A DNA stretch of 64,000 bases from Arthrobacter sp. ES3-54 (GCF_029504395.1 NZ_JAQFIF010000003.1:310001-374000), one strand, 5' to 3'; positions 8,309 through 17,496 are shown, numbered from the stretch's first letter. Numbers and translations are program-made. The notes: generated by a model from the sequence alone, not told the origin.

Positions 8309-8971
8309 TTAGGCGCCGGTCTCGTAATGCGGTTCGGCAACGGGTTTGGACTCGGGGGAGCCCTTCTCGCGCAGGTAGACCGAGGCGCCCACCAGGACCG
8401 CCACCGCGAGGAACTCGCTCTGCCAGTTCTGGAAGGACTCGAACCAGAAGCGGCTCGTGGCCAGATAGCCCAGCACCGTCACGGTGGGCTGTCCGTGCGC
8501 CTCCTGGTCACTGTTGTAGTCGTCCGTGCCTCCAACCGCGTGCAGGATGAAGGACGCCACGAACAGCAGCAGGAACATGATCGAGAGCGAGTGCTCGTAG
8601 AGCTTGAGCACCCAGCCGCCGCGCCGCACCGGCCACGGCGTGGACGCCTTGAGCTTTGCCTGCCGGGGGTCTTCGTCCTGCGGGGCGGGGCTGCCCATGG
8701 GCTTGGACTCAGAGGACCCCTTCTGGAACAGGAAGACGGTCAAAAGGACATACATGCCCATCTGCAGGAATTCCGACTCCCAGTTCTCGAAAGTCGCCTC
8801 CAGGAAAGACCCGGTGCCGAGGTACTGCAGGACGGTCACGGCGGGTTCGCCGTGGGCCATCTGCTCGTCGCTGTAGGTGCTGGCTCCGCTGAGGATCATG
8901 CCGCCGAAAAAGGTGACGAACAGCGCGATATTGGCCAGCAGCAGTCCGTGTTCCTTGGCCCACTTGCCCAT
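8309..8971 (-). CDS. DUF6766-like membrane protein with internal duplication
   Basis: A 220-residue membrane protein. The ATG at 8971 is used because GGGAGGA lies just upstream; an open frame reaches 9019 but lacks such a site. Hydrophobic segments lie near residues 8-27, 68-83, 127-145 and 185-200. The protein is a tandem repeat of one unit: each half has a hydrophobic segment, a GGxxxYxxxQxAHGxPxVTVLxYL loop, an F-N-W-x-S-E-F-L stretch, another hydrophobic segment and an EKGSPESKP or QKGSSESKP tail. It resembles DUF6766, a family of unknown function. The DUF6328-like gene lies 44 bp upstream in the same direction, so the two probably form an operon. Confidence 0.82.
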   Translation of the reverse strand: MGKWAKEHGLLLANIALFVTFFGGMILSGASTYSDEQMAHGEPAVTVLQYLGTGSFLEATFENWESEFLQMGMYVLLTVFLFQKGSSESKPMGSPAPQDEDPRQAKLKASTPWPVRRGGWVLKLYEHSLSIMFLLLFVASFILHAVGGTDDYNSDQEAHGQPTVTVLGYLATSRFWFESFQNWQSEFLAVAVLVGASVYLREKGSPESKPVAEPHYETGA

Positions 8972-9015
8972 GGTTCCTCCCGTATCCGCGCCGCGCCGCT
9001 CATGCGAAACGCCTG

Positions 9016-9516
9016 TCATAGTGAATCCTCCTTGCGGGCCTGCCGGCGGATCCGGGCAGGGACGACCACCAGCAGCAGCACCAGCACGGCCAGCAGGCCG
9101 ACGCCGGATATCACGCCCGCCGTCCGGCCTACCGTGACGTCGAAAATGAGGGACGTCGTACCCACGCTCAGGAGACCGACGCCGGCCAGTGAAAACTTGG
9201 CGATGGTGTCGGCGCTGGCCACGAGAGTGCCTTTCAGCCCTTGCCGGAAGAGCCGGCGGTGCACGCTGACGGGCAGCAGGATGGTGGCGGTGGTCAGGGC
9301 GGCCAGGACAACGTTGGCGAGGTACAGGCGGGTCTGGTAGTCATCGAGCGTCTCGAAGCGCGCCTGGAACGGCAGGGTCAGGAGGAAGCCGGCGAGGAGT
9401 TGGACCCCGGTCTGGAGAACCCGCAGTTCCTGCAGCAGTTCGGCCCAGTTGCGGTCCATCCGTTCAAGACGCGATTCGTCCCTGCCGTCATCTTTCGGCG
9501 CCATTGGGCCTATCAT
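9016..9516 (-). CDS. DUF6328-like membrane protein
   Basis: A 166-residue protein with an acidic and basic N-terminal 40 residues (PKDDGRDESRLERMDRN) followed by four hydrophobic segments, near residues 38-55, 70-92, 112-130 and 135-158. The pattern ELRVLQTGVQLLxGFLLTLPFQARF is typical of the DUF6328 family, whose function is not known. The ATG at 9516 has GGAGGAG seven bases upstream and is preferred to the ATG at 9546. The DUF6766-like gene follows after 44 bp. Its 5' region is shared with the divergent SDR gene at 9743. Confidence 0.82.
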   Translation of the reverse strand: MIGPMAPKDDGRDESRLERMDRNWAELLQELRVLQTGVQLLAGFLLTLPFQARFETLDDYQTRLYLANVVLAALTTATILLPVSVHRRLFRQGLKGTLVASADTIAKFSLAGVGLLSVGTTSLIFDVTVGRTAGVISGVGLLAVLVLLLVVVPARIRRQARKEDSL

Positions 9517-9742
9517 TGGTGCTCCTCCGCGCAATCCTGAAATCAATCGTGAACCTGCCGCAGCGTGCGGCCTACCCTCAACCTAGGCTTGAGAGTTGCC
9601 AAAAGACAAGTCGGTAGTAAGTTTGCTGAGCACTTTGCGGTTAGGGTAGAAACTGTTTACTTCACGGGGATGATTTTCGGGAGGCCCGGCCAGCGCCGGC
9701 CCGAGAACATCCTTGGAAACCGACGCATTGGTTAGGTGGACA

Positions 9743-10693
9743 ATGAGTGACGCAAGCAGCACGACAGCCGGCGCCTCCAGCGGCGGCGGCAATCAGCAAG
9801 ACCAGCGCAAACAGCAGGACCAGCCGCGCGATCCGCGCGCCGGCTACCACTCGGGCCCGTTCCCGGAACAGGTCCAGAAACAGCCCGGTCTCACCTCGCC
9901 CATGGAGCCCCAACCGGACCATGGCGAGGAAAGCTACCGGGGCAGCGGCGCCCTGAGCGGCAAAGCCGCCCTTATCACCGGCGGTGACTCCGGAATCGGC
10001 AGGGCGGTGGCGATCGCCTTCGCCCGCGAGGGAGCCGACGTCGCGATCTCCTATCTGCCGGAGGAAGAGGAAGACGCGCAGGACACCGGCGAGTGGATCC
10101 GGAAGGCCGGCCGCAAGGCCCTGCTGCTTTCCGGCGACGGCCGCAGTGAGGACTTCGCGGCCCACATCGTCGAGGCGACGCTGGCCGAATTCGGGGGCCT
10201 CGATGTCCTGGTGCTGAATGCGGCCTACCAGAAGAACCGTGACAGCCTGGAAACGCTGCCCACCGAAGAGTTCGACCGCGTCTTCAAAACCAATCTGTAC
10301 TCCCTGCTCTGGACCGCCCGGGCCGCAGTCCCGCACCTGAAGGCCGGCGCCTCCATCATCACCACCGCCTCGATCCAGGCCTTCAACCCGTCCCCGGGGC
10401 TTATCGACTACGCCATGACCAAGGCAGCCCAAGTGGCCTTCACCAAGGCACTGGCCCAGGAGCTCGGACCCAAGGGAATCAGGGTCAACGCCGTGGCCCC
10501 GGGTCCCATCTGGACGCCGCTGATTCCGGCCACCGAGTGGCCGGAGAAACTGCCCTCCTTCGGCCAGGACACGCCGCTGCAGCGGGCGGGCCAACCGGCG
10601 GAGCTCGCGGCCGCCTACGTGCTTCTCGCCTCGGACCACGGTTCCTACATTTCCGGAGCGGTGCTTCCGGTCACCGGAGGCAAAGGCCTCTGA
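9743..10693 (+). CDS. SDR-family oxidoreductase with disordered N-terminal extension
   Basis: A 316-residue short-chain dehydrogenase of the YghA/general-stress-protein-39 type. The first 65 residues are Ser/Gly/Gln-rich and predicted disordered. The Rossmann signature ITGGDSGIGRA begins near residue 80, NAAYQKN is the NNAG-like motif, the catalytic Ser lies in TTASIQA, and YAMTK supplies Tyr and Lys. Such enzymes reduce aldehydes or ketones with NAD(P)H and are often stress-induced; the substrate is unknown. AGGTGG lies just upstream of the ATG at 9743, which is preferred over the ATG at 9713. The acidic protein gene follows after 59 bp. Confidence 0.92.
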   Translation: MSDASSTTAGASSGGGNQQDQRKQQDQPRDPRAGYHSGPFPEQVQKQPGLTSPMEPQPDHGEESYRGSGALSGKAALITGGDSGIGRAVAIAFAREGADVAISYLPEEEEDAQDTGEWIRKAGRKALLLSGDGRSEDFAAHIVEATLAEFGGLDVLVLNAAYQKNRDSLETLPTEEFDRVFKTNLYSLLWTARAAVPHLKAGASIITTASIQAFNPSPGLIDYAMTKAAQVAFTKALAQELGPKGIRVNAVAPGPIWTPLIPATEWPEKLPSFGQDTPLQRAGQPAELAAAYVLLASDHGSYISGAVLPVTGGKGL

Positions 10694-10752
10694 GTTCGCT
10701 TTGATCCCCGCCCAATCCAGCTAGTCCCATTTCCAGCAACAGGAGGAATGAC

Positions 10753-11292
10753 ATGACTGAAAACCAGCAGGATCCCAAGAGCGTCACCGAAGAAGCCGGC
10801 GGCTACGGCACGCCGACCGCCGAGCAGGAAATGCCCGGCGGCGACGCGAAGAACGGCGACGCGAAGAACTTCGCCCAGCCCCGCGAGGAGGAGGCCTTCG
10901 ACGCCGCTGGGCTGAACCAGGACAGCCCCGACGGCGAGACGTATCCGGCCGGCGCGCCGGACCTGAGCCAGTTCGGTGCCGAAGACCAAGACAGTGCAGG
11001 AGAACCCGGAGCAGGACGCTTCGGAGGAACGGAGGAACAAATGAGTTCAGAAAACGCCAGCGCAACCGCCGGCTTCGACCCCGACACCCAGGAGGATACC
11101 GAGGCCGCAGTGCCGTCCTCGGAGGCGGAGATGGACGAGGCCAACACGGAAGAGCCCGACGCCGGACGCCCCTTCTCCTCCGAGCCAGGACAGGACGCTG
11201 CGGGCCTGCCGGACGGCTCCGGGACGGACCTGCCGGAGAGCAAGTCGCCGAAGGACCGCGACGATGACAAGGACTCCTTCGACGCCGGCTAG
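10753..11292 (+). CDS. Highly acidic, intrinsically disordered hypothetical protein
   Basis: A 179-residue protein made almost wholly of Glu, Asp, Gly, Ala, Pro and Ser, with almost no hydrophobic residues, so it is probably unfolded and very soluble. GGAGGA lies six bases before the ATG. A second strong site, GGAGGAACAA, sits immediately before an in-frame ATG at 11041, so an 83-residue C-terminal product may also be made, or the frame may be a fusion of two tandem genes. I do not recognise a named family. It follows the SDR gene and precedes a strong hairpin. A role in desiccation or osmotic stress is only a guess from composition. Confidence 0.75.
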   Translation: MTENQQDPKSVTEEAGGYGTPTAEQEMPGGDAKNGDAKNFAQPREEEAFDAAGLNQDSPDGETYPAGAPDLSQFGAEDQDSAGEPGAGRFGGTEEQMSSENASATAGFDPDTQEDTEAAVPSSEAEMDEANTEEPDAGRPFSSEPGQDAAGLPDGSGTDLPESKSPKDRDDDKDSFDAG

Positions 11293-11350
11293 TCCCGGCG
11301 CCGTGCCCCGCCGCTGCGGGCGCTGCAGCCCCAAGGGCGGGCCCTGACAG

Positions 11351-11397
11351 CGAAGGAGGCCGGACTCCAGCCTGCGGGCGGAGTCCGGCCTCCTTCG
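11351..11397. terminator. 18-bp perfect-stem hairpin between convergent genes
   Basis: The two 18-base arms (11351-11368 and 11380-11397) are exactly complementary around an 11-base loop. It lies between the acidic protein gene (+) and the uracil permease gene (-), so it can stop transcription from both sides. There is no T-tract, as is common in actinobacteria. Confidence 0.78.
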
Positions 11398-11455
11398 TCT
11401 GCGGTACGTTGCCCGCTCCCGGTGTTTTTTAGCGGCGTTCTCTACCGTTTATTCT

Positions 11456-12811
11456 TTAGCGGCGCTTCTTGGGGGCGCGCTTGGCGGCTGCCCTGACCGC
11501 GGCCGTCGAGGCCGCCGCCGGCGAGGGGTCTTCAGTTTCCGGCTCCGTCACCGTTCCGCGGACCTTCGCGATCGCCTTCATGCCGTGGTAGATCACCAGG
11601 GCCGCGGCCGAGCCCAGCGCGATCCCGGTGAACTTCAGGTCACCGATGGTCCAGGTGTAGTCGGCAATCCCGACAATCAGGGCGACGGCGGCTGTGGTCA
11701 GGTTGATCGAGTTGGAGAAGTTCACCTTGTTCTGGACCCAGATCTTCACACCCAGCACACCGATCATGCCGTAGAGCATCGTGGCCGCGCCGCCGAGGAC
11801 GCCGGCAGGGACTGTGGCGATCAGTTCTCCAAACTTCGGCGAGAAGCTCAGGATCACTGCGAAGACGCCAGCCACCCAGTACGCCGCCGTCGAATACACC
11901 TTGGTGGCAGCCATGACGCCGATGTTCTCGGCATACGTGGTGGTCCCGGAGCCGCCGCCCAGCCCGGCAAGTACAGTGGCGGCGCCGTCGGCCAAGAGCG
12001 CCCGGCCGGACACGCCGTCGAGGTTCTGTCCTGTCATGGCTGACACGGATTTCACATGGCCGATGTTCTCTGCCACGAGCACCAGCACCACGGGCACGAA
12101 GAGGCCCACGACGCCGAGGTGGAACTCGGGGGTCTGGAAGTGCGGCAGGCCGACCCACGCAGCACCCTCCATCTTGGAGAAGTCCACCTCGCCCCGGATC
12201 ATCGCAACAAGGTAGCCCACCAGAACGCCCACCAGGATGCTCAGCCGGCCCAGCATGCCGCGGAACAGCACGCTGACCACGATGATGACGGCCAGCGTGA
12301 TGAAGGCGGTCACCGGGGCCTGGTCGAAGTTGCTCTTCGCCGCGGGCGCCAGGTTCAGGCCGATCAAAGCTACGATCGCACCGGTGACGATCGGCGGCAT
12401 GACCCGGTTGATCCAGCCGGCGCCGAACTTCTGCACCACGGCACCGACGACGGCGAGGGTCGCTCCGGCCAGCACCACTCCGCCCAGAGCCCCGGGGATG
12501 CCGAACTGCTGTTGGGAAGCCATGATCGGCGCGATGAAAGCGAAGCTCGAACCGAGGTAGCTGGGCACGCGCCCCTGCGTGATGACCAGGAACAGCAGGG
12601 TGCCGATGCCGGAGAAAAACAGGGTGGTGGCTGGCGGCATGCCTGTGATGATCGGGACCAGGAAGGTGGCACCGAACATGGCAACAACGTGCTGCATTCC
12701 GATCCCTACCGTCAGGGGCCAGGTGAGCCGCTCATCCGGCCTGACGACCTCACCGGGGCGGACGGACTTGCCGTTGCCGTGGAGCTTCCATTTGGTGCCG
12801 AGCATGCTCAT
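11456..12811 (-). CDS. uraA: Uracil permease (NCS2/NAT family uracil:proton symporter)
   Basis: A 451-residue inner-membrane protein with about 14 membrane segments. The NCS2 core GGSGTTTYAENIGVMAATKVYS-like block near residue 280 is the uracil-permease version of the family signature, and VLVAENIGH carries the conserved Glu of the substrate site. An Ala/Lys/Arg-rich tail (APKKRR) ends the protein. It imports uracil, possibly other pyrimidines, with protons. The ATG at 12811 gives a normal N terminus and has AAAGG about ten bases upstream; the open frame continues to 13048 without support. It is divergent from the RutE-like gene, which suggests pyrimidine salvage or breakdown. Confidence 0.93.
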   Translation of the reverse strand: MSMLGTKWKLHGNGKSVRPGEVVRPDERLTWPLTVGIGMQHVVAMFGATFLVPIITGMPPATTLFFSGIGTLLFLVITQGRVPSYLGSSFAFIAPIMASQQQFGIPGALGGVVLAGATLAVVGAVVQKFGAGWINRVMPPIVTGAIVALIGLNLAPAAKSNFDQAPVTAFITLAVIIVVSVLFRGMLGRLSILVGVLVGYLVAMIRGEVDFSKMEGAAWVGLPHFQTPEFHLGVVGLFVPVVLVLVAENIGHVKSVSAMTGQNLDGVSGRALLADGAATVLAGLGGGSGTTTYAENIGVMAATKVYSTAAYWVAGVFAVILSFSPKFGELIATVPAGVLGGAATMLYGMIGVLGVKIWVQNKVNFSNSINLTTAAVALIVGIADYTWTIGDLKFTGIALGSAAALVIYHGMKAIAKVRGTVTEPETEDPSPAAASTAAVRAAAKRAPKKRR

Positions 12812-13041
12812 GCCGGGGCCTTTCAGAGAATGTGGGGCGGGCGGGAAGGAATCTTCCGGAGCAACTTTACCGCGCGGGGTTTTGCCGGCCGTCCCTCCGG
12901 CAATTGCCTCCCCGCCTGGCGTCGTGTGCCGGACGTCACAGGACGCAGTGGGAAGCAGACCCCGGCCGTTGAAGTTGCAACTATGGACAGCAGGAGAAGC
13001 CGGCCACACAAGAGTGCGCCGGGCCAGCGAAAGGGATGCCA

Positions 13042-13647
13042 ATGACAATCGCCCACGAAGAAGCAGTAATCGAGGCAGCTGCCGTCGACGCCATCTTTGC
13101 CGAAGCCCGCACGGCCAACGTCTTCACCGGCGACGTTACGGACGAGCAGGCCCGCGCCATCTACGAACTGACCAAGTTCGGCCCCACGGCTTTCAACTCC
13201 CAGCCGCTGCGCGTCACCTACGTCCGCTCCGACGAAGCCCGGGCCACACTCGTGGACGCACTTTCCGCCGGCAACCGCGCCAAGACGGCCTCGGCACCGC
13301 TCGTCGCGGTCCTGAGCTACGACACCGCCTGGCCGGAACAGTGGGACGCGTTCCTTCCCGGCTACAACGCCCCCAAAGCCATGTACGACGCCGCGCCGGA
13401 CCTTGCTGCGGCCACGGGCAACAACAACGCCCACCTGCAGGCCGGCTACTTCATCCTCGCGGTCCGCTCCCTGGGCCTCGCTGCCGGCCCCATGACCGGT
13501 GCCGACTTCGCCAAAATCGACACCGCTTTCTTCCCCGACGGAAGCCAGAAGAGCTTCCTGGTGGTCAACATCGGCCAGCCCGGGGAAGACGCGTGGGGCG
13601 CAGCCAAGCCGAAATTCGCATACGAGGACGTTGTCCGTACCGTCTAA
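13042..13647 (+). CDS. Malonic semialdehyde reductase-like nitroreductase (RutE family)
   Basis: A 201-residue FMN-dependent nitroreductase-fold protein of the RutE/HadB type. Conserved features: FTGDVTDEQARAIYELTKFGPTAFNSQPLR-like N-terminal region with the FMN-binding PTAFNSQP stretch near residue 50, and an AGYFILAVRSLGLAAGPMTG helix near residue 140. RutE reduces malonic semialdehyde to 3-hydroxypropionate in the Rut uracil degradation pathway, but family members have other uses. The ATG at 13042 has AAGGGA at a good distance; the ATG at 13036 overlaps that site. The divergent uracil permease makes a pyrimidine connection plausible. No other rut genes are in the window. Confidence 0.88.
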   Translation: MTIAHEEAVIEAAAVDAIFAEARTANVFTGDVTDEQARAIYELTKFGPTAFNSQPLRVTYVRSDEARATLVDALSAGNRAKTASAPLVAVLSYDTAWPEQWDAFLPGYNAPKAMYDAAPDLAAATGNNNAHLQAGYFILAVRSLGLAAGPMTGADFAKIDTAFFPDGSQKSFLVVNIGQPGEDAWGAAKPKFAYEDVVRTV

Positions 13648-13663
13648 GGGCCCCGGCACCGCT

Positions 13664-13757
13664 CTCCGGCGCTGTCAACCCGCGGAGGTGCCTCCGGCGC
13701 TGTCCACCCGCGGAGGTGCCTCCGGCGCTGTCAACCCGCGGAGGTGCCTCCGGCACC
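13664..13757. repeat. 28-bp tandem repeat (three full copies plus a partial)
   Basis: Units at 13664-13691, 13692-13719 and 13720-13747 differ at only one base; a fourth is broken after ten bases. Each unit opens with CTCCGG and closes with CGGAGG, so each can fold into a short hairpin and neighbours can pair with one another. It lies 17 bp after the RutE-like gene and may act as its terminator. The rest of the 272-bp gap (13758-13919) shows no gene. Confidence 0.85.
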
Positions 13758-13919
13758 ATGGGGGACAGGCCGGAGGCACGCGGGATGCGATTCTGCGGTT
13801 CAGCGCATGGCCCACATCCAAGGCCACTTCCCATTTTAGTCCGTGCCTTCGCTGCCGGCACTGTGGGTTTGCGGCGGCCCGCCCGGCCCGTGGGCGCCGC
13901 GGCGTGGCAAACTTTTCCC

Positions 13920-14504
13920 ATGCGGAACCTGATCGCGGTGGCCTTCGTGGAACCGGTAGCCGAGGGGCTCGAGTTTCCCCGTGATGACTGGCCGCTGCAC
14001 CTCACACTGGTTAAGTTCGACGTCGTCACGTCCGACGTCGTTAAGTCCGGCGCCTTGAAGTTCGACGTCGTCGATCCCCGCCAGGATGCTGGCACCGAAC
14101 GCGAACCAGGCGCGCCACCGGCCTCAGGCGATCCGCTCACCGAACAGATCGCCACCCTCATGACCGACCCGGTGGCCGCCGCCTTGGGCTGCCGGCTCAG
14201 CGTGGACGGCGAAGCCGGGTTCGGGCGCGCGGGATCGATCCCGGTCAACCTGATTGAACCCAGCGAACAGCTGCAGGTTCTCCACAACGAGCTGGTCCGG
14301 ATCGTGGAGCAGCTGCCCGGCAGGATCTCCACGCCCGCCTACACCCTGGAAGGGTACCGGCCGCACGTCTCGCACCACGGCGACAAACGGCTCCGGCAGG
14401 GCGAGACGTTCGCGCTTGACCGGATAGCGCTGGTGGACATGGCGCCCGACGGCGGGCACGCCACCCGCCGGATCCTGAAGTTGTGGACCGTCGGCGCTGC
14501 GTAA
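13920..14504 (+). CDS. 2'-5' RNA ligase family protein (2H phosphoesterase)
   Basis: A 194-residue protein with the two histidine motifs of the 2H phosphoesterase superfamily: HLTLVKF near residue 28 and RPHVSHH near residue 145. Members act as cyclic phosphodiesterases or ligases on 2',3'- or 2',5'-phosphates of RNA and nucleotides; the substrate is unknown. A low-complexity insertion after the first motif (about residues 32-65) contains repeated KFDVV and SDVVKSG units, encoded by a short DNA repeat at about 14011-14075. The ATG at 13920 is selected because it starts directly with the first beta strand; no good ribosome-binding site is visible. Confidence 0.82.
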   Translation: MRNLIAVAFVEPVAEGLEFPRDDWPLHLTLVKFDVVTSDVVKSGALKFDVVDPRQDAGTEREPGAPPASGDPLTEQIATLMTDPVAAALGCRLSVDGEAGFGRAGSIPVNLIEPSEQLQVLHNELVRIVEQLPGRISTPAYTLEGYRPHVSHHGDKRLRQGETFALDRIALVDMAPDGGHATRRILKLWTVGAA

Positions 14505-14696
14505 GCCTGAAGGGCCTTAGCTGCGTATGCCGGAACGGCCTCAAAAAGAGGGCCTGAGCGTCATATCCGGGACTCCGGCGGTCGATTCCTGCGAACCGGG
14601 TGCCATACTTGGGTCAACTTCGACGGTTATTCGACGGCTTATGTCGACGGAGTGACGTATTTCGGGCAAATCACGGCGGACCGGGGGGACCACTAA

Positions 14697-15857
14697 ATGA
14701 TGCTTGACACCGCGACGCTGCGGGTTGCCTTGGCGCTGGTCGATCTCACACTGCTCATGCTTTTCTACTTCATCACCTTCCGGCGCACCCGGTCGCCCTA
14801 CAGCGGCTGGTGGTGCATGGCCCTCTCGCTGTTCCTGGCCGGCAATGCCGCGTACCTGATGGACGGTACGGTGCACCAGGTCTGGACCAACCCTGCCGGC
14901 AGCGTCCTCCTGGTGGCCGGTGCGGCCAGCATCTGGGCTGGCGGAAGGTCGTTGCGGGCCCCCTCACCCCGGCCCTGGCTCCTCGCGGCCGGCCCTGCTG
15001 CCACCGCCGTCGCTTCAGTTCTTGACCACCCGGCCACCAACGTCTGGGCGGGAGGCCCGGTGTACCTGGGATTCATGGCCCTGCTGATCGGCATGGGAGC
15101 CCGGGAGCTGTTCTTGCTCGACCGCGACTACTCCCGCGTCCACCGTCCCCTCGCCGTGGGCGCCGGGATCCTGGCCGTTTTCTACCTGGGCCGCCTGTTC
15201 GCCTATCTGATTAAGGGACCGGACGGTGCGGTTTTCACGTCAGTTTTTGGTTCTGTCCCCATGACGGTCTTGTCGATGGTCACGCTCGTGGTGGCGTCCT
15301 TCACCATGGCCGAGCTGAGCTACGAACAACAGACCCGGGACCTGCGGGCACGGGCCACTGTGGACGGACTCACGGGCCTGCTCAACCGCTCGGCGTTCCT
15401 GGATCTCGCGGAAAACGAACTGCGCCGCCTGCGCCGGACCGGGACCACAGCGTCGCTCATCCTGGCGGACCTGGACCACTTCAAGACGATCAACGACCAG
15501 TTCGGCCACTCGGCCGGTGACTCCGCCCTGCAGGCATTTGCCCGGGCGTGCTCCGGTACCGTGCGCTCCACCGACCTCGTGGGCCGCTACGGGGGCGAGG
15601 AATTCATTCTCCTGCTGCCCGGCGTCACGCCGGACCGGGCGCAGGAAATCGCGGCCGACATCAGCGTCCGGCTCCATCGAACCGGCTCGGCAATCATTCC
15701 CCGGCTGCCCACCGTGAGCTACGGCATCGCGTGCACCGGCTCCGGGCCGGGCGGCCTCGACGCTGCGGTGGTTTCGGCCGACGCGGCCCTCTACCAGGCA
15801 AAGACGCTTGGCAGGGACCGCGCCGAGTTGGCCACCGGCAACGGAACTACGAAATAA
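14697..15857 (+). CDS. Membrane-anchored diguanylate cyclase (GGDEF)
   Basis: A 386-residue protein with six or seven N-terminal membrane segments (residues about 8-205) and a C-terminal GGDEF domain (about 215-375). The catalytic core has [19 protein letters not shown] and GRYGGEEF. An RSTD inhibitory I-site lies five residues before GGEEF, so product inhibition by cyclic-di-GMP is expected. It should make c-di-GMP from GTP in response to an unknown membrane signal; no EAL domain is attached. A G-rich GGGGGGACC precedes the ATG pair at 14697/14700. Its 3' end overlaps the convergent pgm gene by 11 bp. Confidence 0.94.
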   Translation: MMLDTATLRVALALVDLTLLMLFYFITFRRTRSPYSGWWCMALSLFLAGNAAYLMDGTVHQVWTNPAGSVLLVAGAASIWAGGRSLRAPSPRPWLLAAGPAATAVASVLDHPATNVWAGGPVYLGFMALLIGMGARELFLLDRDYSRVHRPLAVGAGILAVFYLGRLFAYLIKGPDGAVFTSVFGSVPMTVLSMVTLVVASFTMAELSYEQQTRDLRARATVDGLTGLLNRSAFLDLAENELRRLRRTGTTASLILADLDHFKTINDQFGHSAGDSALQAFARACSGTVRSTDLVGRYGGEEFILLLPGVTPDRAQEIAADISVRLHRTGSAIIPRLPTVSYGIACTGSGPGGLDAAVVSADAALYQAKTLGRDRAELATGNGTTK

Positions 15858-17496
15858 CCCCGTCCACCAGCGCTTTCGCCTCGGCCTGGACCTGCTTGAG
15901 GTGCTCGGCACCCTTGAAGGACTCGGCGTAGATCTTGTAGACGTCCTCCGTGCCGGAGGGCCGGGCCGCGAACCAGGCGTTTTCGGTGACAACCTTGAGG
16001 CCGCCAATCGCAGCGCCGTTGCCCGGCGCCTCGGTCAGCTTGGCCGTAATCGTCTCGCCGGCCAGCTCTGTCGCGGTGACGTCCGACGGCGAGAGCTTGC
16101 CGAGGGCCGCCTTCTGCTCTCGGGTGGCCGCGGCGTCGATCCGGGCGTAGACCGGGTCGCCGAACTGGTCGGTGAGGCCCTTGTACAGCTGCGACGGTGA
16201 CTTGCCCGTTACCGCGGTGATCTCCGAGGCCAGCAGGGCCAGCAGGATGCCGTCCTTGTCGGTGGTCCAGACGCTCCCGTCCATCTTGTTGAAGGACGCA
16301 CCGGCGGATTCCTCGCCGCCGAAGGCGCCTTCTCCGGACAGCAGCCCGGGGACGAACCATTTGAAGCCCACGGGAACCTCCACGAGCTTGCGGCCCAGGC
16401 TTTCAGCCACGCGGTCAATGATCGAGGAAGAGACCAGGGTCTTGCCGATCACGGACTGCGGGTTCCAGCCGGTCCGGTGCCGGTACAGGTAATCGATCGC
16501 GACGGCGAGGTAATGGTTCGGGTTCATCAGCCCGCCGTCCGGAGTCACGATCCCGTGGCGGTCGGCGTCGGCGTCGTTGCCGGTGGCGACGTCGAACTTG
16601 GCGCCGTCGGACATGCGGTTAATCAGGGAGGCCATCGCCGACGGCGAGGAGCAATCCATCCGGATCTTCTCGTCCCAGTCGAGGGTCATGAAGGCCCACT
16701 GGGGGTCGACGGTCGGGTTCACGACCGTGAGGTTCAGGTGGTGGCGTTCGCCGATCTCGCCCCAGTAGTCCACCGACGCGCCGCCCATGGGGTCGGCGCC
16801 AATCCGGACGCCGGCCTCGCGGATCGCATTCAGGTCCAGGACCGAGGGAAGGTCGTCCACGTAGCTGCTGAGGAAATCGAACTTGCCGGTGGTCCCGGCG
16901 GCGAGGGCGTCGGCCACCGGGATCCGCTTGACGCCGCGCAGCCCGTTTTCGAGGAGCTCGTTGGCGCGGTTCGCGATCCAGCCGGTGGCGTCGGTGTCCG
17001 CGGGGCCGCCGTGCGGGGGGTTGTACTTGAATCCGCCGTCTCCCGGCGGGTTGTGGCTCGGGGTCACCACGATGCCGTCGGCCTGCGGCATGCCCGGAGC
17101 GGCGTTCCGGTTGTGCGTCAGGATGGCGTGGCTCAGGGCAGGGGTGGGCGTGTAGCCGTGGCGGGCGTCGATGAGGACGTGCACGCCGTTGGCCGCCAGC
17201 ACCTCAAGGGCGGAGTTTTGTGCGGGCTCGCTCAGGCCATGGGTGTCCTTCGCCATGTAGAGGGGGCCGGTGATGCCCTGGCCCGCCCGGTATTCCACGA
17301 TCGCCTGCGTGATGGCGAGGATGTGGGGTTCGTTGAAGGACGCCTTCAGGCTCGATCCGCGGTGCCCGGAGGTGCCGAAGGCCACCCGCTGGCCAGGGTC
17401 CGAGAGGTCCGGCGAAACGTCGTAGTACGCATCCAAAAGCGCAGTGAGGTCAACAAGGTCTTGGGGTTGGGCAACTGTGCCCGCGCGGCTAGCCAT
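15847..17496 (-). CDS. pgm: Phosphoglucomutase (alpha-D-glucose phosphate-specific)
   Basis: A 549-residue enzyme that interconverts glucose 1-phosphate and glucose 6-phosphate, linking glycolysis with glycogen, trehalose and cell-wall sugar synthesis. [10 protein letters not shown] near residue 41 is the N-terminal substrate loop, [13 protein letters not shown] near residue 140 carries the phosphorylated Ser, DADADRHG near residue 300 is the metal loop, and GEESAG and [12 protein letters not shown] complete the signature. The ATG at 17496 gives a normal-length protein; 12 extra in-frame codons upstream are unneeded. The stop codon lies inside the 3' end of the convergent diguanylate cyclase gene. 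Confidence 0.96.
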   Translation of the reverse strand: MASRAGTVAQPQDLVDLTALLDAYYDVSPDLSDPGQRVAFGTSGHRGSSLKASFNEPHILAITQAIVEYRAGQGITGPLYMAKDTHGLSEPAQNSALEVLAANGVHVLIDARHGYTPTPALSHAILTHNRNAAPGMPQADGIVVTPSHNPPGDGGFKYNPPHGGPADTDATGWIANRANELLENGLRGVKRIPVADALAAGTTGKFDFLSSYVDDLPSVLDLNAIREAGVRIGADPMGGASVDYWGEIGERHHLNLTVVNPTVDPQWAFMTLDWDEKIRMDCSSPSAMASLINRMSDGAKFDVATGNDADADRHGIVTPDGGLMNPNHYLAVAIDYLYRHRTGWNPQSVIGKTLVSSSIIDRVAESLGRKLVEVPVGFKWFVPGLLSGEGAFGGEESAGASFNKMDGSVWTTDKDGILLALLASEITAVTGKSPSQLYKGLTDQFGDPVYARIDAAATREQKAALGKLSPSDVTATELAGETITAKLTEAPGNGAAIGGLKVVTENAWFAARPSGTEDVYKIYAESFKGAEHLKQVQAEAKALVDGVIS

